Shown: positions 32,801 to 44,800 of the stretch, piece by piece
How positions within the stretch are numbered: position 1 is the first letter of the stretch
Layout of the letters: each line of letters starts with the position of its first letter
Assembly (NCBI GenBank): GCA_964019165.1
Contig: OZ025274.1
Coordinates: 10,012,407-10,076,406 of the forward strand
Length of the DNA stretch: 64,000 nt
Reading direction: 5' to 3'
Source: Mastigias papua
Lineage: Eukaryota; Cnidaria; Scyphozoa; Rhizostomeae; Mastigiidae
The notes under the pieces: model-generated
What the model was told of the DNA's origin: nothing
What the model saw: only the letters and a program-made list of their open reading frames with translations
Databases searched by the model: none
Made by a program: the position numbers and the translations under genes

Positions 32801-35800
32801 TGGTATTTCTGATGAAAGAAGTTACATTGTTGGTGATGACTTAGGTGAAGTTGGTGGGTTGGTTGGGATGAAAGATGAAGAAGACCACCTTGATTTAAGC
32901 CTTAGTGAAGGTATTTATTTATTAGAGTATCTCACACCTTGAATGGAATATTTGATTGTTTATTCATAGACACTTCAGATAAACTTATATCAAACAGGTG
33001 TTTAAAAATATTTCAACATTCCAGTTGAGATCTGATGATAGTCCATACCACAGTGTACCCAGATACATGAAATGTGGAAAAAATCCACAGCTTGCCTAAA
33101 ATCCACTCTCTGGCGATGTCTTAGGTTACGTTAGAGGTGTCTTGTTGTAAATGTTTTGTGTAGGACGGAAATTTAGGGGGGTCTGGGCTTAAATAACTCT
33201 TTTTACAGCTTTTAAATGTAACAAATATAAAATCAGCCATTCCAGACACCCCAAGGGATGTATACCATATAGTCAAGCCCTTAGAATAAGGAGAATTTGT
33301 TTGAAAGATTGAGAACAGTTTGAGAACAGGCTGGATGAACTTAAGGAATGGCTTATAGTTAGAGGTTATGAGGAGTCTCTTGTTTGTGAATAAGTAGACA
33401 AGGTTCGAGGACTGGACAGGGAATTCGCTTAGAGGAACCAATTAATAAGATTTTCAGACCGGAAAGGGTGGAAAGAGTACCTCTAGTTCTCGCATACCAC
33501 CCCGCACTTAGTGCATTGTGGAAGATCATCTGTAAGCATTGCACTAATATTGAAAGCTCAGAAGAGCACAGAAAGGTGTTTTGTCAACCACCTTTCATTG
33601 CTTTCAAGAGATGTAAGAATCTTAAAGACATGCTGATTAGATCCAAGCTATAGAGTGAGAGAATTGAGGATACTAATAGTAGGAGTTGTGTCCGTTGTGA
33701 TAACAAGCGGCGTCAAGTCTGTAGACATGTGTATGTGTCACTGATACTTTTCATTCTAGTGCTACATGCAAAAATTATACCTTAAATGTTATGTTTAATT
33801 GCCACTCGTCTAATCTTGTAGCAATATGTCGGTGATAAAGCCCTCCCAAATGACCTCAGCAGAAATATAATTGAGCTGACTCTCCAATATATCCACACAA
33901 CTGGTCGATTCGACTAAAGTCACTGTAACTTTACCACCTAGTCCATCTTTTGTAAATTCTCGTGTCTTGTGGTCCCTGTATGCCTATTTCTTTCCTAGTC
34001 CATTTCCCATTTGACGCTTGGTTTGTATAGTATTATTGACTATTCATCTTGACATCATACCAATCTTCTCAGGTTAACATAACCATTTAACTAAACGCGA
34101 TCAGATAGCTGTGTTTTTCACTAAGGAGATCCTGTGGGTGAACAGGGATATCAGCAATTGCTACCGTTGCTGTTCTTCCAACCAGGGTTCTTAGTTCTTC
34201 ACAATATTTGCGCATTTTCGTATGGTGTCATCTGTGAAATGTGCTCGAATATTTATTCATGTTGAACAGCTTTTATTTTTAAGCAATATTGTATTTGTTT
34301 TATTAGTTACATTTAGGTATATATTTAATCCCAGGGAGTAGTCATGGTATTTCGCTCTCCCTGGGGTCTGTCATTGTTGTTTAGTTTAGTAGTTCGTAAG
34401 TAGTGTTTTACATAATTTTCTATTGTAAGTTTTTATTGCATTTAATTGAAAAAATATATTTGTAGCACTGTCACACCCTTTGGGGTTAGATTTGATTGGG
34501 TTAGGGGATGGTAGGTTTAATATAGGTACGCAGACTCCACAAGCTGAATTTTTCAGCCATTTCTCTGAAGAAGGGCACTGTAGATTCCTGGAGGATATTA
34601 AAGTTACTATCATAGATAGGCTCACAGGTATCGATAGAATGAGAGAATCTTTTGGCAATACAGGTTAGATTGCTTTATCCCTAAAAGTCTTAACATAATG
34701 CAAGTTGACTCATGGTGGTATAGTAGGCTAATACTCTGGTCTATTTTCATTTCTTTTTTATTTTACTTTTTTGTTTGCCTACGTTGCCCCATACTATTTC
34801 TATTCTTCTACTTCTCTCCCTTTCAATTGTGCTTCGTTGTGGTTCTTCTGAGATGGACAGTCTCCTACGTTTACCTTTACTGTCCTTTATCTTTCTTTAC
34901 ACTACCCTTTTACGTTTTCCATTATTGTTTTTGTTGTATACTGTATTAGTGAACCCCGTAGGTGTTTCTTTTGTAGTTCTTTGTTTTGTGATGGTGAATT
35001 AGCTCCTTGTAAATCTGAAGGCGTCCCAGCTTGAAAGGTGTTTGGACGGCGTTAATGTGCTTAGGTTTATACATTCTGTAGTTAATATCTTCTTAACACT
35101 ATTAAATATTGATCTGTCGTAGAGCCTAGAACAGACACTCAGGTTACTGTCTTATCTAGTAATGTAGATGAGTGTTCTCAGAGAATACCAGAATCATCAA
35201 AAGTTGATACTGCTGTTGCCAGTACTGTTGAAGATTTCTTTAACCGTTACCCAGACGATTGCAGTAGCACTCAAGTAAGTGTGTTAGTATGTGATAGTTG
35301 TTGCTCCAATCTGTATATAAGTGAAGAAATTTACAGGTCTATGTTTGTAGGTTAGGCATAGTTGTTTAGCTAATTTACTGCCTTGTGAAACGTTAAGTAA
35401 AACCTGCTTGCTAAGGTACTTCAGACCTTTACGTTAACTTCGGTTGGTTATAGATGAGTCATTCTTTTATCTTCAAGCAAAGGAAGACGATTAGTCTACT
35501 TTTGGTACTCTCTATTTGTTCCATTTTGTACATTGCCAGAAATGCTCTCTTACAGTGCGTGTTTTTGGAGTAGATAGCAAATAATGCAAATCTGTTAGCG
35601 AAATTTCAGGGAATAGGTCCCATCACGTTTTCAGTGATCCATTACTTACTGTCAACTGCATTTGAATCAGTTTGGTTGGACCGAGTTGATCTCTCTCTTT
35701 AGTAATTTGACACTATCGCTAGCTGTGAAGAAGGGCTCCTGTTGCATATGTTAAAGCCATCACTCATCGTTAAAAGGAAAATATTTTATTCGACTACGGA

Positions 35801-38800
35801 CTACCGTTGACCAATGTGCATAGCTGTAGAGACTGTAAAGATATCTCATTGGCACCAACACTGCAAAATCACAAACGGTCATTAGGTCAGGTCATCGTAT
35901 ATTCGCATGGCCATCCTTTGCACAATGCTCTACAACACTGAACAAGTTCCTTCAATTAGTTGTAAAACCAGGAAAACTATAAATCCTTCATTTATGGATA
36001 TCTTTGTTGAATAGGCAAGCACCTACAATCTTAGAACTAATGATGGCCTTATAGTGCAAAGGGCAAACACAACAGCTCATGGGATTGAAACGATAAGGTA
36101 CATTGGAAATAAGGCAATCATTACCAAATGAAATAAAAGAGTCTCGAAACTTCCAAGTGTTTAAAAAACGCATAGGAAATTGGAAAACAGACAAGTACAA
36201 CTGCAGCCTTTGCAAATCATTTCATTTTGAATGATTCTCTCCTTTTGAGTATCGTTTTTAACATACGTCTTCAGATCGTCCTTATAGAACATATGGCTAA
36301 TTTCCTTTCCTCCCACTTCATAACTCTTCTCTTGTGTTTCACCTAATTGACAATTTCCAGTCCCTAGCTGGTTTCCTTCGCTACCACAACACACCGTCAT
36401 TTTTTCTTGTTAACCTCCGTCTTACGAAAAGGTCACAAGGGACGTACGTATAATGAAAACATCCGGTAGTCCCTGCCCCTTAGACCAGATTTCAATGATC
36501 TGCTTTAAACGGTGCAGTGGTTTTCTCTGCACTCTGATCACAAGAACCTTCTGCATCATTTGGAAATCAGAAACTATTCCACACGAATGGGAAAAGGCTT
36601 ACACAATTTTAGTCCACATGAAAGGCAGCTGTAATGATCCTGCAAACTTTAGACCCATCACTTTAGAGACTGTCCCTTTGAAAATATTTACTACTTGCTT
36701 ACGTGATTCCATTTACTCTTTCTTCACTTAAAACGGCCCACTAGAAAAGAAAATACAAAAAGGGTTCACTCATGGGATCTCCGGCGTTTTAGAACATACC
36801 CCCAAGATGGTCTATGTTGTCAGTATAGCATGGCTAAAGCAGCGTTCAGTAATAGTACCTTTGCTTGACCTCAGAAATGCTTTTGGAGAGGTCCATTACA
36901 ATCTTATGAAGAATGTTCTTGAGTATCATCACATCCCTGAATCGCTGGAACTTCTTATTACCAATCTTTGCACTGACATCCATTCGTATGTAATTTCAGA
37001 CAGTTTTTCCACTCCTGCTATTCCCTTTAAACTTGGTTTGTTTCAAGGCAATTGTCTTAGCTCCGTTACATTCAATCTGTGCTTTGCTATATCCATCGAA
37101 TTCATTAGACAGGAAGAGTATATCTAGTTCGGTTTCTCTGCTCATGATGAAAACGACCGCTTATTCCATCCCGTTCATTGGTTGCAATTTTCGGATGACG
37201 CTGCTGTTATTTACTACTTATGAAAGAGAAAATCAATTATTACTAGATTGTTTCTCCGGATGCTGCCAGTTGGCCGGCATGGTAATTCTTGTGGATAAAT
37301 GTAATACCTTTTGGATTAAGAAGTTTTCTGCCAGCTCACATCAGTTTCAACCTAAGCTCTTGATCAATTTAGAACTCATTCCTCCTGTAAAACAAGGCGA
37401 ATAATTCAAATACCTCGGAATATAATTCAACTTTGATATGGACAACAAGGACCAAAAGGCCTTGTTAAATAAAATCTTCAAACTATGCTTAAAACTATTG
37501 ACTCATTGAGCATTCATCCCAGAAACCGGTTATTTTTATATGATTTGTATGTTCTGTCAACAATTTCTTCGCTTGCTAGGGGAAAAGATCCCTGAAACGA
37601 TTTACCATACATTCAACATCTACTACTTAATATATTCCAACTCAATCTCAATTAATATATTCTAACTCAATCATCAAATTTCCAAGACACTCATTCCTTA
37701 CATTTCCACCATCTTAATATGTAACTTCTTCGTCTTGCCCAGTCCCCCTAATCCTAAAACGAGGCTGCATTGTAAGTAGAGGTACTCCACTACTGACACG
37801 AAGATCATCGCGAACACATTCTGTTCGTTGTTTAATAGCATGGTTAGTAAATCTCAAAACGAAAGCTTACGTTTTAAGATTAGTAACTGTGTTGCTAAAA
37901 ACGTCTTTCCTGGACACGATGAAGAAACTTAGTTTTGATAACAATATAAGGAAATTGATTATAAAACAATTAATAAACATAACAATACGATCGACTTTTT
38001 ACATATTCTGTTGCAGAAGTAGAATATGGTCTAATCCAGAACTGTTGAGTTTTTAGATATAATTTTTATGTTTTGTTCACTTTATGTTATTATTACATTT
38101 TTTGCATGCTCAGACAAACCTCTTGTAAACTACCTATGTATAGAGAGGTTAAAATTTGTATGTTTAATGTTTTCATGAAATATGAAGTTTCAAAGAAAAA
38201 ATTAGTCCTTTTCATCGATGCTGAAGGATTTACACTTTGATTATAGTCATTTGAACAACAGATCATTATGAAAGCTTCGAGCGTTGCCATAAGATGCACT
38301 TGTTATGTTTTTTTGTAGACGTAGCTAACCTTTGCCAGGTCCGGAGCTACATGAATTTTATCTGCTAAATTGTGTGTTTGCTGCTTCTTATTTCATTGCT
38401 GTTATTTCTTTTATTTTCCATATATTGTACCATTTGAGTGAATTAGAATATTATAGATGACAGTATTAAATGTTACCTTAGTATAAGCAGTCAGGCCTAT
38501 AGACTACCTAACAATAGAGAGGTGTACCATTGTATGTAATTACATTAGTATTGTCATGATATAATGAAGTTTCGAAACGAAATTGTGGTACTCATCGTAG
38601 TGGTCAGTCATGCTGATTAGAGCACTTAGTCACACTCATTTTAAAGAGCATAGTGAAGCTTTGTTTTTTCGTTTGAATGCAAATAGGGATTCATTGTCTG
38701 ACACATTCGAGCATTACCAAGCAGAGAGAGCTAGTGAAATGGGTATTACTAAGTTCCTAAGGCACCTTTCAGGCAACCTTAATCAATCAATCATAGAATG

Positions 38801-41800
38801 ACAATCCTGGATGTTATGTGTGTTATTCACCAGTACCAGAGGGCAATGATACGTAATGAAATAGAAAACTACGAAAGGTATTTGACCAAATTTGAGATAG
38901 CAGCTAGATACGTAACGTTGTATGTTAGGGATGCAGAAAGAAAAACTGTTATCGGTAGGACTTCAGTGATTTTTGCTAAAAATTTTAAGTTATGCTATGC
39001 CTGACAAACAGTACCTTTGGTGTTGCTGTTGATCGTAATACGCACGAAAGGACTGAAAAATGATTAGCCCTTTGACACAACAGAAGATACGAAGAGCCAA
39101 CAACGGAGAGCGGAAACATTCCTTAGCATGCTAATGTATTCTTATTTAGGATGCAAGAGAGTTTTTCCGCTTTTTGGTGCTATAGAAAATGGTCACTTGC
39201 CCTCAATGGTGCAATGAAAGAATCTAGGAAATGGATTCTAGTTAACCAATCGTCAGTTTGTATTGAATGGCATTGTCTTGTATTGTATTTTATTTTAGTG
39301 GAAATCATATGTGATGTCTAGATCATTTTTGTGGATCTATTTCTATAGCGAAAGTAAATTTATTTATATCGATCGTTTCTTTTTTCCCTCAGTTATTCAT
39401 TGAACTAATTTCGGTCATTTTAATTGAAGAAAGCTTTAATCTGGATTTTGTCGACAGATAAATCTGTAGGTTTGAGCAGTGCACTTGTACAAGTGACATC
39501 ACTGTAAAGTAGAGCAACTTCATGTTATTTTTACTTTATGCAAGGACTATTGCAGCCTTTTCTTCTTTTTCTAGTGTTTATTGAAGATGAAGCTTCTTCA
39601 AATAGTATTTGTCCCTATTGTTGCATTTTCTCACTTCTGTGAGTACTTTTCAATTTCTTGTTAGAATGAAGATATTGACCAAAGATTGAAGCTATCGAAG
39701 GAGAAGGAAATCATTGTTGATATTCAAACATCGCCATGGAAAATTGACAGGGATGTGAAGGAAATAGTAGAGCATAATACTCGGACAAGAATGACAAAAG
39801 TTGTAAGAACACGAAAGGTTATAATAACAAAAACAGAAGATGGGGATGAGATCGAAACTGTCGTGGAAGAAGAGGACGATGACAACCCAGAGGTTAGCAT
39901 GCATCTTCAAAATTTTCCTTTGTTACGGTTGCTGAAATTTCCGATTTTGTACAGTTTTGCATCTCAATACTATGATATTTGATACATGCTTGTAGAACAC
40001 GAGAGAGAGCTCAGAGCCTTCTAGAGGTGTTTATATTCTAACTTTGTAGAAAAAGCAACACTGAGGAAATTATTTTAATGGAAACATTAAGTTTCAGTGC
40101 CTGGTATTCATTCAAAAGTACAAATATTAGTAGGCTTGCTGCGAAAATCTGGAGACATAGGGCTGGCTTTTATAGTACTTTTACAGCATTTAAGTCTTTA
40201 TAGCTAGCAACAGAGATGAGTTTTGTAATAACCAGTCAGAAGGCATTCGTAACAATATATCAGAGGCACAGAATAGATGGCCTGGACGGTAACGTCACTT
40301 TGTTTACATTTTGCCCGCCACCCCCGCTAGCAGTGGGAAAACCTGGTCACTCAGTCAAGGCCGTTAGCAATACATACTTGAAACATTTCCAGTCTCTGGT
40401 TGCACTGTTTTAAGGAAGCAAATTATGAAAACCTCGTGCCCCGAAGCGATGTACAGCTTCATGTATACCTGCTTACACGTGAAAGACCCGAAACAATGAT
40501 GAATGTGCAAATTAACTGATTTTGGATCTTTGCTCAACAGAGTATTTTTTGGGAATACAGTACAGTGTTTTGGGAAGAGAGGGAGTATATGAAACCTTTT
40601 TTAACGAAGACATCTATTTATGGAAAAGAAGCACTTCTAAATATTTTGCGAATCTGCATAAAACCCATGGAGTTTTTTGAAGAAGTCTTTCATCAGGATC
40701 TTTCAAAATCTAAGCCATCTGAAAACAAGAAAATAGACACTTTGGATGGAAGGATAATTTTCCAAGGATGAAAAGGAAAGTAGTTAGGGATGAATTTTAT
40801 GAGGTCGAGGGGCATATTTTTCCTTTTTGAAATTTAGACATGTAAGGTTTTGACAAGCAATTAATACTTCTGTGGGCCAAGAGTATCGCGAGAGGCTCTA
40901 GAAAGCATGCAAATTCATCCAAGAAACCACAGAACTTAAAGGAAGTTCTGTTAGAAATGGTAGTAATTGAATAATGAAAATGTTTCCTACAATAACTTTG
41001 TATTTTTATCTTTTATCATACAATAGCTTTTTATAATAAAGATGCTAGGAACAACTGTGAACGAGTATTTTCATTCATTTTCAAAATGGAATGTTTTGAA
41101 ATATTTCCAGTTGTATAGTTCATTTGTGCCGTGGCCCATACAGGCCAAGCAAAACATTCTTTTGATTGCAAAAGGTTTCTTTTGATGGGACAAAGTTTTT
41201 TTTCACTGGACAAAAATTTTCACTGGACAAAACTTTCTTCTCGCTGGAGAATGATTTGTTCCTGTTAGAATGATTTGCATGTACCCCCGTGAATACGCCG
41301 CCACAAACACATGCATTCTTTGATTTTCGAGTGCACTACAATAAATGCATTTTGAGCTGGATTTTCGAAATGTTACTAGCGTGTCTTAAATGAGATAACA
41401 ATTTCGATTTCAAGAAACTAAGTCAATAGTATGACATTCTAAAACCTTTATTCGGATGAAAGTGCTTGCACCACTGTGGATTCTCCTGCACCGGATATGG
41501 AATCATACAACTTCAAAGAAGAAGAGTTTGGACGAAATCAGAGTTTGGGAGAAACTTACGTTTGGATTTTCCAGATTTTAGATATTCTGTTTCATTGTAT
41601 CTTTTATGTTTTTAATATGATGTATTGTAAGCCTTGGAGGGGAACTTGTTTTGAAGTCACACCTTAGCTGGCCAATAAACAGATATCTTGGGGGAAGCGG
41701 AATACTTAGGCCTTATGCAATCTGCTCAGATAATATACCAAAGGGGATCACTGTTAATTCGGTTGTTTTTCTCCGTTTGCTCAAACACACAACCAATATG

Positions 41801-44800
41801 GAGCGTCTCGAGAACGGGCATACACTTTGGTTCATCGGGAATGCTTAAATATGTAAAGACAATAGTATTTTCACAGCTGAGATGGAAAGCAAGCTTTTTG
41901 AACAATGTGACGACATTGCACATTGGTGTTCTACTTTCTGGACATCAAATGTATATCCATAACCCAAGGAAATTGAGCTTCAATTGAAACATGAGCCTAA
42001 GCGACAAATGGGCAATGAGTATGGGGCATTATACTAGCTCCTAGCTGCCACCCCTGGCTATATTTTTGTTGACTTTGCTTGGCTATATCGCTGCATAACT
42101 GCATGATGGCTCTAAAGGTATATTGACGGTAGTGAAGATACGGTCATTCTAATAGAAAGTAAGTTTGTCCAGTCAAAAGAAAGTTTTGCTGAGCCAAAAG
42201 AATGTTTTGTCCACTCAGAAGAAAGTTTTGGCAATCAAAAGAAAGTTTTGTCCAGTCAAAAGAATGTTTTGTCCAGTCAGAAGACTGTTTTGTCTGGCCC
42301 CTATGGGCCACCGCACATTTTCCTTAGTTATGAAATTCCATATTGATTTTATAAAATGTCGCCAAAAACCCCATTCACAATCTTTGTTATTTCTTTCTAC
42401 CGTGTTTGTTTTTTATCAATTTCCGGTTATTGTAGATTAGAATTAGGACAATTTATATTTTGTTTCAATTAATAGTATTCGGGAAGGGCATTAAGGCCTA
42501 TAGCCAATCGCCGAACAAAGGCAGAAAGAGAAAAGCTAAGTGAAGAGGGAGATAAGATTAGCGGATTTTAGATTTGGAAAAACACAAACTTCAGGACTCC
42601 TGGAAGAAAGAGGAGAATAACACATTCCATAGTTTATTAGTTGTAGGAATGGATGATGATTTGTGGAGTTTGTGGATTAGGTAGCAATGCTTCAACGTTA
42701 TTTGAATGGTACTAACCTTTATTATCCTGATTGATGATTGCTATATGCAAGTTTGTGGCTTATAGCAAGCCTAGTCTATCGTGTACTATTTCCTGTAGGT
42801 TATTGGCGAAATAGGTGTTTTTGACGGGACTGAAAATGAGACTGTGGAAGTCCAGAGAGTCATAAAGAAGCGACGTGTTATTTCTGGAAAAACAAATGAT
42901 GACTTACAATATACTGAGTACCGTGGTGAAGTTGAAAAGGAAGTACCATTTGAAGAAGCAACTACAATAACAAGAAAAGTCATGATTTCTAAAAATGAAT
43001 TCGATGAAGATATTGAAACAGTAATTCAAGAAGATACCATGCCTGAAAATAAGGTAAATATTATGCTCGGAGGGTTCCCGCATAGATATGATTGAATTCT
43101 GCTTATTTCCTTTGAATCTCAGATAATCCTTTTAGATAATTCGTTGTACATTGTCCATGTTGTCGAGACAACTTGTAGCATCGTTGGGTTTTACAGTAGG
43201 GGCTTTCACATGTTTATCATATTGGTTATTATTGTATTGCTCACTTTATCGACGTAAAGACAGGACGAGAAATTCGGAGTGATCAAATGCGGATTTTAAA
43301 GCAATGCCTGAAGCCCGAAGTATCTTCGTGAGATATTGAGTTGGTTTCGTAACTTCTCTGCGTTATCCACACAAACAACCACACACACTAGCGCATGCGC
43401 GCTCATACATCACACGCACCAGGAGCTCTTCTTCAAGATTCCTCGAGCTATCACTTTCAGTCTTGATTTCATGTTTATAGTAGATTCCATACTATTTGTT
43501 AATACTTATGAAATTGATAATGTCAGATGTGACTAGTAGAGTTTAATAACACTTTCTCACGTAAATAGATGAAGTTTGACACAGTTGTTGTAAGTGCAAC
43601 AGACGATGATGCGCATGATGATGATGATGTGCAGCATAATGATGATAGTAATCGTGATAATAATGATATTGATGACGATGATCATAAACCCAATAGCATA
43701 ATGGCTGAACCTGGTGGAGAAGCGCGTTGTACGCCATCAAATAACGAAGCTGAAGAGGGTACTTCTGGAGGTGAGGCTTACAGATTTTTTATTTGATTGT
43801 CCGTTTGATCCTTGTCAATTTCATTACAAATGTAACTCATATATGATCTTGAGTGTCTTAGTATCACGTTGGCCACTATGATTAGCTTAATTTGACATTA
43901 ATTTAATAATTTGGTATGCTATTTTGTATTATACCTCGTACAATGCATTTTACTATTTGTTATAATGTATCACCTATGTATCAATCAATTTATTGTACTA
44001 ACGATCATTAGTCAAAGTGCATATTTTTACAATTTTTCTCTCTGAAGATGATACTGATGTTGTGGTACCTATTGAGATTGGTACTGTCGAAAGTGAGGTA
44101 AATCTGGAGGATTTATTAGGCCCGGCCAATGAGGAGCATGAAGCAATATTGGAGCAACAACGAGCAGATTTTGATTCTGTAGGAAGCGAAACTAGTTGTC
44201 AACATGATGACTATTATGAGAATTCTGTTGCTGACAAAAATATCTCAACTAGTGCTGAAGCCAGAGGTATAAGACTTTTGGAATACATATGAATTTTGCT
44301 TGTTTCAGAAAGCATATAATATTTTACTTGTTCGAAAATTATTTTGAATTAGATTAAATAAACAACTTGAATTTTTTTCTTAGTGAATTTTGAACCTTGC
44401 GGCAGATATTATTCTTGCATGAACTTCCACATTTTCATCTGGAAGTATTCCATATTTGATGAGCCTCTTGATTCTTAAGGCATTTTAGTGTATCCCATAA
44501 TTTGAAGGTTTGAATCACATGCTGTCCCGGATAGCTTAGGAATAGATGAGAATACATTGCTTCTAAGTTGAAAGGTATCACGTTCCTCTTGTTTTATTTC
44601 CTGTAAATTCACACGGCTTGTCAGTCAGTTGGAGTTAAGAATACATTGATTTTTTGAATTTGCAGCAGGTTTCTGAGATTTTAGTTTTCAAGTCTGTATT
44701 CTAGACCTAGTCAGTGAAGAGTGCAGAGAAGTAGTATTGGATACTGATCCTAAAAAGAATGATAGCTGTGATCTTTCAAGGCTTGATATGCACGAATCTA

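Noticed and set aside
34386..34658. 90-residue minus-strand frame over gene A exon 3
   Set aside because: Antisense of an exon that fits the plus-strand splice model in phase.
41131..42311. 21-bp repeat arrays as a CRISPR array
   Set aside because: The units are directly adjacent without unique spacers, and the genome is eukaryotic.
42165..42440. 91-residue frame rich in SQKKVL repeats
   Set aside because: It arises because the 21-bp repeat unit is a multiple of three; the sequence is the inverted end of a transposon-like element.
43569..43796. Gene A exon 7 as an independent small Asp-rich gene
   Set aside because: It has an in-phase donor and neighbours in phase, and the ATG coincides with an acceptor AG; an exon is the simpler reading.
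44664..44704. Alternative acceptor TTTGCAG for the last exon of gene A
   Set aside because: Either usable phase meets a stop within about 40 bases; the acceptor at 44704 keeps the frame open to the CaaX box.
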